DNA of 23,112 nucleotides from positions 1 through 23,112 of the forward strand of contig DAOTVD010000407.1 in assembly GCA_034437075.1 (NCBI GenBank), given 5' to 3'. A program made the translations under genes and the position numbers. Under the pieces are notes generated by a model that made no database searches, was not told the DNA's origin, and saw nothing but the letters and a program-made list of their open reading frames with translations. Below are positions 1 to 7,801 of the stretch, piece after piece (position 1 is the first letter of the stretch; every line of letters starts with the position of its first letter). The stretch is from DAOTVD01 sp034437075 (GTDB lineage: Bacteria > Chloroflexota > Anaerolineae > Aggregatilineales > J027).

Positions 1-1
1 G

Positions 2-166
2 CCGGAGGGCGTCGCGCGCTATCAACAGGCCGCGCCCCTGGGGCGCCTGGGCACGCCGCAGGATGTCGCCGGGGCGGTGTTGTTTTTGGCCTCGGACGCC
101 TCCGCGTGGATCACCGGCGCGAATTTGAGCGTCGATGGCGGCGTGCTGACCAGTCAGGTATATTAA
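2..166 (+). CDS. SDR family oxidoreductase, C-terminal fragment
   Basis: Reading from base 2 gives 54 codons that end in TAA at 164-166; the 5' part lies outside the window. The visible protein has the typical end of a classical short-chain dehydrogenase/reductase: a GRLGTPQDVAGAVLFLASD segment, then WITGANLSVDGG and a short tail. In this family these parts form the last helices and the beta strand after the substrate loop. The Rossmann GxxxGxG motif and the catalytic YxxxK are upstream and not visible, so substrate and cofactor cannot be given. The next gene starts 27 bases downstream on the same strand, so co-transcription is possible. Confidence 0.9.
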   Translation, partial: PEGVARYQQAAPLGRLGTPQDVAGAVLFLASDASAWITGANLSVDGGVLTSQVY

Positions 167-192
167 AAGTCAGAACACGAGAAGGATGCAGC

Positions 193-423
193 ATGTCTAA
201 CTGGCGACTCATTTACGAAGATGGCGCGGAACTCCACTTGACCGATGACGATGTGCGGCGCATTATCGCCTTTTTGAATGACGAAGACACCGCTTTGCCC
301 GCCCCCGCCGACCAATCTACCGCGCTCTTGGCCGCCCTCAGCGCGCACCAGGCCAACCCCGAGAAAATGTCCCGCGCTTGGTGGGATGACCTCTCCCGCT
401 ACGTGACCCAGAACGAAGGCTGA
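193..423 (+). CDS. Small acidic protein of unknown function upstream of a PIN-domain gene
   Basis: This 76-aa protein starts at ATG 193, supported by an AAGGA ribosome site at 182-186. An in-frame ATG at 106 would overlap the end of the SDR gene and adds an Arg-rich leader, so it was not used. The sequence opens with a short strand-like part (SNWRLIYEDGAELHLT), then a helix-like DDDVRRIIAFLND, an Ala/Pro linker and a final helix with a WWDDLSRYV motif. I do not recognise a family. It ends 5 bases before the PIN-domain gene, the arrangement expected of an antitoxin/toxin pair, but no DNA-binding motif is visible, so an antitoxin role is only positional inference. Confidence 0.7.
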   Translation: MSNWRLIYEDGAELHLTDDDVRRIIAFLNDEDTALPAPADQSTALLAALSAHQANPEKMSRAWWDDLSRYVTQNEG

Positions 424-428
424 TCCCC

Positions 429-833
429 ATGCAAAAATACGTCCTGGATACACATACACTGCTGGCCATCCTGCGCGAAGACCCCGTGACCCTGGGGTAT
501 TTCTCCCACGTGCTGAACGACCATGAACATTTGTTCCTGGCCTGCCCCAGCGTCTATTTCAGCATCCGGGGCAGCTTGTTGGCCATGGAAGCCCATAATC
601 AGTTGGCGCGCTTCGAAGCACTGCACGCGCCCTTCGCCTGGCAGGACTTCACGCGCGCGGATTGGGACCGCGCGGCCAAAATTGACGGACGAGGCCGGGC
701 TACCGGACGGGCGTATACCTGGCCGGTCATCCTGCTGACCGCCTTTGTGTGGGAACGCGGCGCGACGCTCGTCACCCCCCATACCGATCACTACACTACC
801 TTTGGCCTGCGCCTGGAAGATTGGAGCACCTGA
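429..833 (+). CDS. VapC-like PIN-domain protein with degenerate active site
   Basis: The 134-aa protein has the size and layout of VapC-family PIN ribonucleases. The start (KYVLDTHTLLAIL) carries the first metal-binding Asp (D7). The middle segment QLARFEALHAPFAWQDFTRADWDRAA and the end (ERGATLV) match the family pattern. The other acidic positions are lost: the Glu expected in a YYEIRRGLL-like motif is S45 (YFSIRGSLL), the DADLLIAA-like motif reads WPVILLTA (W98-P99-V100), and the usual LVTDN reads LVTPH (P117, H118). With one of about four metal ligands left, nuclease activity is unlikely. It follows the 76-aa gene by 5 bases and is probably translated with it. It could be a decayed toxin or a PIN fold reused for binding. 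Confidence 0.8.
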   Translation: MQKYVLDTHTLLAILREDPVTLGYFSHVLNDHEHLFLACPSVYFSIRGSLLAMEAHNQLARFEALHAPFAWQDFTRADWDRAAKIDGRGRATGRAYTWPVILLTAFVWERGATLVTPHTDHYTTFGLRLEDWST

Positions 834-954
834 GCGCGCTAGAGGCCGAAACGCCCCCCAGCAACTTAACCCTCGTCAGTTGGCGCTGTGCGCGCTAAAG
901 TTGGTAACGTGGGGATTCCCCCGGATGTGGGTCAACAATTATTGAGGAACAAAT

Positions 955-2757
955 ATGGCTACCTCTAGCGATAGCATGCCCGCCCCGCGCGAGCGGGCCG
1001 TCTCGGCGGAATTCGTCGCGCGGACATTCGAAAACACCGACCACCGTAGCGCCTGGCGGTTTATTTGGTCGCATGTGCGCCAACACCGCGCCGCCGCCCT
1101 GGCGATGGTCATTGGCGCGTTTGCCAATGCGCTGCTGGCCGCCCTGGTGCCCATCCTGGCTGGGGATGCCGTGGACGCGATCATTGATGATGACGATTTG
1201 ACCCTGGTGGCTTGGCTGGCCGGGGCCATCATCCTGACGCAACTTGTGCGGGGCGGGTTTCAATTCATGCGCAATTATTCCAGCGAGATTTTCAGCCAAC
1301 GCATCGAGCGCGACGTGCGCGACGAACTCTATGTCAGTTTGCTGGGCAAAAGCATGGCCTTTCATGACCGCACGCCCGTGGGTGAGATCATGGCGCGCGT
1401 GACGAACGACGTCCGCGAAGTAAACCTGATGATGAACCCCGGCTTTAATCTGATTATCGGCAGCAGTATGTTTATCGTGTTGCCCATTTTCATCGCGCCG
1501 TTCATTCACCCCGCGCTGATTATCACGCCGCTCGTCTTCGCGATCCTGTATATTGTCACCCAATATTTTTACGTGCGCTCGCTGCACGATGTCGCGCAAG
1601 AAGTCCGCGCCAGCTTCGGCACCATGAACGACCGCCTGGCCGAAACGCTGGACGGCATCGAGGTCGTGAAGGGCACCGCCCAAGAGCAACAAGAGATCAC
1701 GAATTTTAACCGCCTGGTGGACTGGGTGCGCGAAAAGTTCGTGGAGCAAGGCGACATTGAAGCGCGTTATTTCGCCATTTTGTTGCTCGGCCTGGCGCTA
1801 GTGGGCGGCTTTATGCATAGCATCTATCTCTACGACATTGGCGAGATTGCCGCCGGGGACATCGTAGCCTTTATGGGGCAAATTGCGCTGTTCGGCTTCC
1901 CGGTCTTTACCTCCGTGTTTAGCTTTGCGGCGGTCGCGCGCGGGGGCGCTAGCGCAGAACGCATCCTGAGCATCATCACCACCCGCACTGACTTGGACCA
2001 AAACACCGCCGGGGTAGATCAGAAGATGCAAGGTGCCGTCACGTTTGATAACGTCGCGTTTGGCTACATGCAGGATAAGCAGATTATCCATGGTGCCTCG
2101 TTTCGTATCGAGCCAGGGCAGACTGTGGCGGTCGTGGGGCAAACGGGCGCGGGCAAGACGACCCTCAGCAAGCTCATCAACCGGACGTATGATGTCGAAA
2201 GCGGGCGGGTGCTCATCGACGGCATCGACGTCCGCGATTGGAATCTGGCGTCGTTGCGCTCGCAAATTAGCATCATCGAGCAAGAAATCTTTTTGTTTAG
2301 CCGCAGCATCCGCGAGAACATCAGCTATGGCAACCACGACGCCACCGACGAGCAAATCCAATGGGCGGCCCAACAAGCCCAGGCTCACGAGTTCATCATG
2401 CGCTTCCCGGATGGCTACGACACGGTCATCGGCCAGCGCGGCGTGACGCTCTCCGGCGGGCAACGCCAACGTTTAGCCATCGCGCGCGCCTTTCTGACCG
2501 ACCCGCGCATTTTGATCTTGGACGACAGCACCAGCGCGATTGACAGCGCCACCGAGGACGAGATTCAGCGGGCCATCTGGCGCGCCGCCAAGGGCCGCAC
2601 CACGATTTTAATCACGCACCGCTTGTCTCAGATTCGCTGGGCCGATCATATCATCGTCATGCGCCAGGGGCATATCGCGGCACAAGGCACGCACGACGAC
2701 CTCATGCGCGACTCCGTGCCTTACCAGCGCATTTTCGCCCGCTACGCCGAACGATAA
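955..2757 (+). CDS. ABC exporter half-transporter, subunit with degenerate Walker B
   Basis: A 600-aa half-transporter: an N-terminal six-helix exporter domain (about residues 40-345), then a nucleotide-binding domain. Walker A GQTGAGKTT is at 395-403, the signature LSGGQ at 499-503, Walker B LILDDS with D523 followed by D524, and the H-loop reads ITHRLS. The catalytic Glu that normally follows the Walker B Asp is Asp here, a known mark of the non-hydrolysing site in heterodimeric exporters. The start has a GAGGA ribosome site at 944-948. The partner gene begins 27 bases downstream. It is an inner-membrane exporter subunit; drug, lipid or peptide cargo cannot be told from sequence. Confidence 0.95.
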   Translation: MATSSDSMPAPRERAVSAEFVARTFENTDHRSAWRFIWSHVRQHRAAALAMVIGAFANALLAALVPILAGDAVDAIIDDDDLTLVAWLAGAIILTQLVRGGFQFMRNYSSEIFSQRIERDVRDELYVSLLGKSMAFHDRTPVGEIMARVTNDVREVNLMMNPGFNLIIGSSMFIVLPIFIAPFIHPALIITPLVFAILYIVTQYFYVRSLHDVAQEVRASFGTMNDRLAETLDGIEVVKGTAQEQQEITNFNRLVDWVREKFVEQGDIEARYFAILLLGLALVGGFMHSIYLYDIGEIAAGDIVAFMGQIALFGFPVFTSVFSFAAVARGGASAERILSIITTRTDLDQNTAGVDQKMQGAVTFDNVAFGYMQDKQIIHGASFRIEPGQTVAVVGQTGAGKTTLSKLINRTYDVESGRVLIDGIDVRDWNLASLRSQISIIEQEIFLFSRSIRENISYGNHDATDEQIQWAAQQAQAHEFIMRFPDGYDTVIGQRGVTLSGGQRQRLAIARAFLTDPRILILDDSTSAIDSATEDEIQRAIWRAAKGRTTILITHRLSQIRWADHIIVMRQGHIAAQGTHDDLMRDSVPYQRIFARYAER

Positions 2758-2784
2758 TTTTAGGTAACTTGAGGAGAAACCCTT

Positions 2785-4626
2785 ATGGCCGTTTTCGCCG
2801 GACTCGATAGCGAACGTTACGACCGCCAGTACACCGACCGCCAACTCTTTAGCCGCTTGTGGGATTACGCCCGCGACCAGAAAACACGCCTGCTCATCCT
2901 GACAGTTGCCGGGTTGCTGGTGTCGTTCGTGCTGGCCCTGGTGCCCATCATCATCGCAGCGGGGGTGGATGCCCTGCAACGCGACGCCGGAACGGGCGAA
3001 CTGGCCGCGCTGGTCGTCGGCTTGCTGGTGGTCGGGCTGCTGCAATACGCGGGCAACTGGTGGCGCCGCCGCGTCTCCGCGCGGATGATCGGCGACTTGG
3101 TCGCGCGGATGCGCAAAGATGGCTTCGCCGCTGCCATCGAGCGCGACATGGCCTTTTACGACGAAAACAAAACGGGCAAAATCCTTAGCCGCATCACCAG
3201 CGATACGGAATCCTTCGCGCAAGTGCTCATCATTACCAGCGACCTATTCAGCCAGATTGTGCAAGTCGTCATTTTGCTGGGCGTGTTGGTCTACCTGGAT
3301 ATTCCGCTGACGTTGCTCTTGTTGTTGTTTATGGCGCCCATGCTCGTGACGACGGTCATTTTCCGCACCCTGGCGCGCAAGGTGACCCGGCGCGGTGCGC
3401 AAGCCATGGCCGAAGTAAACGGCAATATTCAAGAGTCCGTGGCGGGCATCGGCGTGGCCAAGAATTTCCGGCAAGAAGCGCTGATGTACAACGGCTTCGA
3501 GGGCGTCAACGTGCAGAGTTACGAGATCAACATGCAAAAGGGCTTGGTGCTGGCGGCCATCTTCCCGATTCTGAACGCGCTCGCGGGCATCGCCACCGCC
3601 GCGATTGTCTACGCCGGGGGGCTGAGCACCACCCAGGGCATTGTCAGCATCAGCGTATGGTACTTGTATATTCAGTCGGTGGAGCGTTTCTGGTTCCCGG
3701 TCATTAACCTATCGTCGTTTTGGAGCCAATTCCAGCAGGCCATGAGTGCCCTAGAACGTATCTTCGCGCTGATTGACGCCGAGAACAGCGTCCAACAGAC
3801 GGACAAACGCCCCGTAGACAATCTGCAAGGCGAGATCGAGTTCAAGAACGTGCAATTTGCTTACAAGCCCGGCCAGCCCGTGCTGCAAGACTTCAATTTG
3901 CGGATCGCGCCCGGCGAGAGCGTCGCGTTTGTGGGGCATACGGGCGCGGGCAAGAGTTCCATCGTCAAGCTGATTATGCGCTTGTATGAATTTCAGGGTG
4001 GGCAAATTCTGGTCGATGGCCAGGACATCCGGGGCTTTGACCTTTCCGCGTACCGGGGGCAACTCGGCTTTGTGCCGCAAGCGCCGTTTCTGTTTAGCGG
4101 CACGGTGGAAGACAATATTCGCTATGGCAAACCGGACGCCACGCGCGAGGAAATCGAGGAAATCGCCATGCAGATCGGCGGCGGCGAATGGCTCGAAACC
4201 CTGCCCAACGGCTTGCAATCCGACGTGGGCGAGCGCGGCGCGCGCCTGAGCCTGGGCCAGCGCCAACTCGTGAGCCTGCTGCGCGTGTTGGTGCATAAAC
4301 CCGCTATTTTCGTGCTGGACGAAGCCACCGCCAGCATCGACAACTTCACCGAAGTGCAGATTCAAGAAGCGCTGGAAATGATCCTGGCGCGCTCGACCAG
4401 CATTCTTATCGCGCATCGGCTTTCGACCGTGCGCAGCGCCGACCGGATCATCGTCTTGCGCCAGGGCGAGATCATCGAGCAGGGCAACCATGCGCAACTG
4501 ATGGCCCAGGGCGGCCACTATGCCGAACTGTATGATACGTATTTCCGCCATCAGTCGATGGCCTATATCGACAATATCCGCGACGTACTGCGCGACTTGG
4601 AAGCCGAACAACCCGCCGGAGACTAA
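2785..4626 (+). CDS. ABC exporter half-transporter, catalytic partner subunit
   Basis: A 613-aa half-transporter with an N-terminal exporter membrane domain and a C-terminal ATPase. Walker A GHTGAGKSS is at 384-392, the Q-loop reads FVPQAPFLF, the signature is LSLGQ at 488-492, and Walker B LDEATASID has D512 and the catalytic E513. The H-loop reads IAHRLS. Its signature has Leu in place of the second-position Gly, although LSLGQ also occurs in other exporters. In a heterodimer this signature faces the Walker A/B of the upstream subunit, which has Asp for Glu, so both weak elements fall in one ATP site. Ribosome site GAGGAG is at 2771-2776. The small membrane-protein gene starts 5 bases after the stop. 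Confidence 0.95.
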   Translation: MAVFAGLDSERYDRQYTDRQLFSRLWDYARDQKTRLLILTVAGLLVSFVLALVPIIIAAGVDALQRDAGTGELAALVVGLLVVGLLQYAGNWWRRRVSARMIGDLVARMRKDGFAAAIERDMAFYDENKTGKILSRITSDTESFAQVLIITSDLFSQIVQVVILLGVLVYLDIPLTLLLLLFMAPMLVTTVIFRTLARKVTRRGAQAMAEVNGNIQESVAGIGVAKNFRQEALMYNGFEGVNVQSYEINMQKGLVLAAIFPILNALAGIATAAIVYAGGLSTTQGIVSISVWYLYIQSVERFWFPVINLSSFWSQFQQAMSALERIFALIDAENSVQQTDKRPVDNLQGEIEFKNVQFAYKPGQPVLQDFNLRIAPGESVAFVGHTGAGKSSIVKLIMRLYEFQGGQILVDGQDIRGFDLSAYRGQLGFVPQAPFLFSGTVEDNIRYGKPDATREEIEEIAMQIGGGEWLETLPNGLQSDVGERGARLSLGQRQLVSLLRVLVHKPAIFVLDEATASIDNFTEVQIQEALEMILARSTSILIAHRLSTVRSADRIIVLRQGEIIEQGNHAQLMAQGGHYAELYDTYFRHQSMAYIDNIRDVLRDLEAEQPAGD

Positions 4627-4631
4627 ACGAC

Positions 4632-5141
4632 ATGGATGCTCAAGCCCCCCCGCCCACATCGCCGCCGCGCGTCCGTGCCTGGGCCAGCGTGGCGATTGTT
4701 ACCGTAGCTGGGCTGTTGCTGTATGCCTGGGCGCCGTTGTATCTGATGCCGCCTAATGTGCTTCTGACGCCCTGGATTTACATCGCGGGGGTCTTCGCTT
4801 GGGTGCCAATGGCGCTGTGGGTGGGGCGGCGCAATCGGGGCGAGGCCGCGCAGCAAGGCGTGGCGGTCGTGCTGGCCGGGCTTTTGCTGAGTTGTTGCCT
4901 ATGCGGCCTGCTGCGGCCCTATGGCCTGGCCAGCCTGCTTAGCCCGTCGCTTCCCATCGGCTTTAACGATTTCCAATGTGAGCAAGTGCCCAGCCCGCGC
5001 GAGGGCATCGACCGTTACATGTGCTCGAACAACGGGTTTGACGCGCGCATTGATTATGAGTTCGAAGCCCCGGCAGGCTCGCCCGTGGGGCGTCTGACCC
5101 GCGTCAGCGTGGATGATTTTCGTAGCCCCGCGCCGGAATGA
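4632..5141 (+). CDS. Small membrane protein with three predicted helices, unknown function
   Basis: A 169-aa protein starting 5 bases after the ABC gene, so probably in the same transcript. A Pro-rich N-terminus is followed by three hydrophobic segments at about 17-37, 44-65 and 76-95; the third carries a Cys cluster (C88, C89, C91). The C-terminal 70 residues are polar with two further cysteines (C116, C131) that could form a disulfide if this part faces outward. No family is recognised. Its position suggests an accessory role for the exporter, but the sequence gives no direct support for that. Confidence 0.8.
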   Translation: MDAQAPPPTSPPRVRAWASVAIVTVAGLLLYAWAPLYLMPPNVLLTPWIYIAGVFAWVPMALWVGRRNRGEAAQQGVAVVLAGLLLSCCLCGLLRPYGLASLLSPSLPIGFNDFQCEQVPSPREGIDRYMCSNNGFDARIDYEFEAPAGSPVGRLTRVSVDDFRSPAPE

Positions 5142-5222
5142 CCAAGGCGGGTTGTTTCAGGTTGCGCGCAACGGCCAAGCACGCTACAACAGGGGAAAAT
5201 GCCAAATTAACGGGCGAAGTCC

Positions 5223-5816
5223 ATGAGCGAAATTACGATTCATTTTGTACGACATGGCGAAGTGCATAACCCAGGCGCGGTCTTTTACGCGCGTTTGCCC
5301 CGCTTTCGGCTGAGCGAGCGCGGCCATGCCGAAGCCGCCGCCGCTGCGCAATACCTGGCCGCGCGTCCCTTGGTCGCGGTGTACCATAGCCCGATGCTAC
5401 GCGCGCGCCAAACCGCCAGCCACATCAGCAAGGCCCATCCGGGGGCCACGATGCATCAATCGCGCTTTTTGAACGAAGTGCACACGCCCTTTCAGGGCTA
5501 CACCCATGCCCAAATGGAAGCCATGCACTGGGATATGTATAGCAATATCGCGCCAGAATACGAACGCCCGCCCGATATTCTGCGGCGCATCCAGAGCTTT
5601 TGTGACCGTGCCGCGCGAACGTACCCCGGCACCGAGGTGGCCGCCGTCACGCATGGGGATGTGGTGGTCTTTGCCCAGCTTTGGGCGCGCGGCCTGCCCC
5701 CCACCCAAGAACACCGCATGAGCATTCGGCCCTATCCCGCGACGGCTTCCGTCACGACGCTGCATCTAAACGCGCGGGGCGGGCCCGAACGCTGGTCTTT
5801 CGCGCAGACCTGGTAG
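5223..5816 (+). CDS. Histidine phosphatase (phosphoglycerate mutase-like) family protein
   Basis: A 197-aa cytoplasmic protein of the histidine phosphatase superfamily, branch 1. The phosphate-accepting motif VRHGEV gives R10, H11 and G12. SPMLRARQTA holds the conserved arginines R60/R62, E85 is in LNEVHTPFQG, and the second catalytic histidine is H144 in VTHGDVV. These cover the expected catalytic set, so the enzyme is probably active. The family includes phosphoglycerate mutases, cobalamin/alpha-ribazole phosphatases and broad phosphatases; nothing here separates them, so no symbol is given. The ribosome site is weak (GCGAAG). It lies 81 bases after the membrane-protein gene and may have its own promoter. 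Confidence 0.9.
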   Translation: MSEITIHFVRHGEVHNPGAVFYARLPRFRLSERGHAEAAAAAQYLAARPLVAVYHSPMLRARQTASHISKAHPGATMHQSRFLNEVHTPFQGYTHAQMEAMHWDMYSNIAPEYERPPDILRRIQSFCDRAARTYPGTEVAAVTHGDVVVFAQLWARGLPPTQEHRMSIRPYPATASVTTLHLNARGGPERWSFAQTW

Positions 5817-5853
5817 CCTGGATAAGAGGTTCATCAGAAAACGCGGCTCTTGC

Positions 5854-5882
5854 TTGCGAGCCACTTCCCCACCCGCTAGAAT
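5854..5882 (+). promoter_or_regulatory. Candidate sigma70-type promoter for the zinc-ribbon gene
   Basis: TTGCGA at 5854-5859 and TAGAAT at 5877-5882 are separated by 17 bases. The -10 box matches the consensus at five of six positions and the -35 at four. Transcription would start near 5889, about 30 bases before the zinc-ribbon start codon. This is a pattern match only. Confidence 0.4.
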
Positions 5883-5918
5883 GAACATCAAACGTCAGAA
5901 GCTGAGAGGAATAGCCCC

Positions 5919-6215
5919 ATGCCACTCTACCAATATCGTTGCCGAGCGTGTGGTCATGAATTGGAAGCGCGGCAGAAGTTCTCTGAAGACCCGCTGAGCG
6001 AATGCCCCAATTGTGGCGCGCCGAATGGGCTTTACCGCGTTGTGCAAGCCGCCGGAATCGTCTTCAAAGGTTCTGGATTTTACATCACTGATAGCAAAGG
6101 CAGCACCGAAAATCTGACTGGCTCCGGCAAGAAAGATACCAAAGACACCAAAGTTACCAAGGACGCCAAAGAGTCCAAGAGCAAGCCCGAAAGTAGCGCT
6201 TCCGCCGCCGATTAA
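5919..6215 (+). CDS. FmdB-family zinc-ribbon protein with Lys/Ser/Thr tail
   Basis: A 98-aa protein with the FmdB/CxxC-CxxC regulatory zinc-ribbon signature: MPLYQYRC at the start, C8 and C11 in CRAC, C29 and C32 in CPNC, and the conserved end of the domain (FKGSGFYITD). Four cysteines should bind one zinc. Residues from about 64 form a low-complexity tail rich in Lys, Asp, Thr and Ser (repeating KDTK, KVTK and KDAK), probably disordered. The ribosome site GAGAGGA at 5904-5910 fits the start. FmdB was named from formamidase regulation, but the role of most members is unknown, so no specific function is claimed. Confidence 0.92.
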   Translation: MPLYQYRCRACGHELEARQKFSEDPLSECPNCGAPNGLYRVVQAAGIVFKGSGFYITDSKGSTENLTGSGKKDTKDTKVTKDAKESKSKPESSASAAD

Positions 6216-6393
6216 CCCGCCGCTGGGGGACGCCCGCCCAGTGACGCCCCCCCGTTAGCGGCCCCGCGTGGCCCGCCTACCCTCCGCTGGGCCACCTGGC
6301 GACTTGCACACCCCGCCAATTCCCCCCACAATAAACCTAGTAGGGAACATCTCCCGCTGAAAAATGGATAAAACTACCTAAGGAGTTAAATTG

Positions 6394-7353
6394 ATGCATT
6401 TCTGGCGAAATATCCCGCTGGTGTTGGTTGCATTACTCGCGTTGACCGGGGCCATGGTGGGCTATGCTCAAGATGACAATGCCGAATTTATCCGCCAAGC
6501 CGCCGAAAATACCCAGGCGCTTGATAGCTATGTCACCCTCATCGATCAGACGATTGAAATCGGTTTGGGTGATGCCATGGATGATATGTTCGGTGGCTTG
6601 GGCGGCGACGGCGAAGGCTTGCCCGGCATGGGCGAAGGGCTACCCGGTATGGGCGATAGCATGGGCATGGAGGTCAACCAGACTATTGAACGCCGCACCG
6701 ATGCGGATGGCAATTCATACACTATCGTGACCCAAAACCTGGGCGGCATGTTTGCCGATATGATGGGCGGTGGCGAAGATGCGATGACCGTTGTGGAAGT
6801 CGTCGAGCGCGGCGACCAACGCTGGTATCGCTTCACCGGGGACGGCCTGCTCACCCAGGGCGCGCCCGAGGGGTGGTTCCAGCAAGAGGACTTTAGCCAG
6901 CCCGGCGAGCTAGCCGTGTATGACGACATCGGCAGCGAAAACCCCTTTACTCTCTCTGACCTGACGGCGGAGGGCGTAAGCATCACCGAACTGCCCGGCG
7001 AGACCATCGACGGCCAGGATATGCGCGTGTTCGAAATCGCTTTCGATGAAGCCTATATGCGCGAACGCTTCGATGAGGTGATGCGCGGCATGGACGCCGT
7101 CAGCACTGAGGGCGGCGACATGGCCGACTTCGAAAACTTTGTGGCAGGCTCCACCACCACCCAGCGCGTGTGGATCGGCACCCAGGATAATTTGATCCAT
7201 CGCACGCAGGTTGTGTTCGATTCTGGCGAGGCTGGCCTGGATATGGAAGGCGGCGACATTCCGCTGAACTTCTCGCAAACCGTCACCACCACCACGAACC
7301 TGAGCCAATTTAACACCCCGGTCGACATCCCCGACCCCGCCAACGAAGTCTAA
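6394..7353 (+). CDS. Secreted protein with Gly/Met-rich repeat, unknown function
   Basis: The AAGGAG ribosome site at 6380-6385 is 8 bases from ATG 6394, which I prefer over TTG 6391; the protein is then 319 aa. The N-terminus is a signal peptide (Arg, a hydrophobic core, probable cut after VGYA before QDD). There is no lipobox Cys. A Gly-rich stretch around residues 64-93 contains two GEGLPGM units and several Met. The rest is rich in Asp and Glu with alternating strands (VVEVVERGDQRWYRF, TQRVWIGTQDNLIHRTQVVF), which resembles LolA/LppX-like carrier folds, but I could not confirm that. It is probably extracytoplasmic. A strong terminator follows directly, so the transcript ends here. Confidence 0.85.
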   Translation: MHFWRNIPLVLVALLALTGAMVGYAQDDNAEFIRQAAENTQALDSYVTLIDQTIEIGLGDAMDDMFGGLGGDGEGLPGMGEGLPGMGDSMGMEVNQTIERRTDADGNSYTIVTQNLGGMFADMMGGGEDAMTVVEVVERGDQRWYRFTGDGLLTQGAPEGWFQQEDFSQPGELAVYDDIGSENPFTLSDLTAEGVSITELPGETIDGQDMRVFEIAFDEAYMRERFDEVMRGMDAVSTEGGDMADFENFVAGSTTTQRVWIGTQDNLIHRTQVVFDSGEAGLDMEGGDIPLNFSQTVTTTTNLSQFNTPVDIPDPANEV

Positions 7354-7379
7354 TCACGCTTCTGGCATATAATATAGTC

Positions 7380-7404
7380 CCCCGCCTCGGCGGGGTCTTT
7401 TTTT
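7380..7404 (+). terminator. Rho-independent terminator
   Basis: CCCCGC and GCGGGG flank a CTCG loop (7380-7395), followed by TC and seven T. It lies 27 bases after the stop of the secreted-protein gene and is a textbook intrinsic terminator on the plus strand. Confidence 0.9.
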
Positions 7405-7469
7405 GGCCATCAATCCCTGAATGGCGAAGATCATCGTTCTGTGCAGCGGTAGCCATAGGAGGTGACCGG

Positions 7470-7791
7470 ATGAGTGATTTTTTGCGGCGGATATGGACAT
7501 GGAAACAACCATTTTTAATGTCGTGTGCGGGTCGTTCGCGCTAGGGGGCGGGTTCGGCGCCGGGCTGGGCCTCATTTTGGCCGTGCCGCATGGCCTCATC
7601 CTAGGAGGATTAACCGCCCTAGCGCCCCCCGCCCGCCCCAGGGAACGTGGTTGCCGGCCATGTGGGCGGTACTGAGCGCGCCAGGGCCGTTCTGGTTGCT
7701 CTATCGCGTCAATACCGATCTATTTCGCCTGAACGACGCGGCTTACGCCGATGGGCTAGGCATCGTCGGCGGGTTGCTGGCGAGTGCGTAA
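7470..7791 (+). pseudogene. Small membrane-protein gene broken by two frameshifts
   Basis: A very good ribosome site (AGGAGGTG, 7457-7464) precedes ATG 7470, which reads MSDFLRRIWTWKQPF and then hits a stop at 7544. Coding sense continues in a second frame with a hydrophobic Gly-rich stretch (GLGLILAVPHGLILGGLTAL), then in a third frame with a second hydrophobic part (PAMWAVLSAPGPFWLLY) up to the stop at 7789-7791. One missing T in the run at 7512-7516 and one missing base in the C-rich run near 7622-7640 would restore a single frame of 107 codons plus stop. The restored protein would have two or more membrane segments. Both lesions lie in homopolymers, so assembly error is as likely as real decay. 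Confidence 0.6.
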
Positions 7792-7801
7792 CGTCAGTGA
7801 C

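Noticed and set aside
106..192. Longer start for the 76-aa protein
   Set aside because: It would overlap the end of the SDR gene and the extra residues are an Arg-rich out-of-frame reading of it; ATG 193 has a good ribosome site.
429..833. Frameshift pair in the PIN gene as the reason for the missing acidic residues
   Set aside because: I read the other two frames over 660-740 and neither restores a DADLLIAA-like motif, so substitutions explain it better.
895..1749. Minus-strand open frame of 284 codons opposite the first ABC gene
   Set aside because: It is antisense to a confident exporter gene, rich in His/Gln/Arg and matches no family I know.
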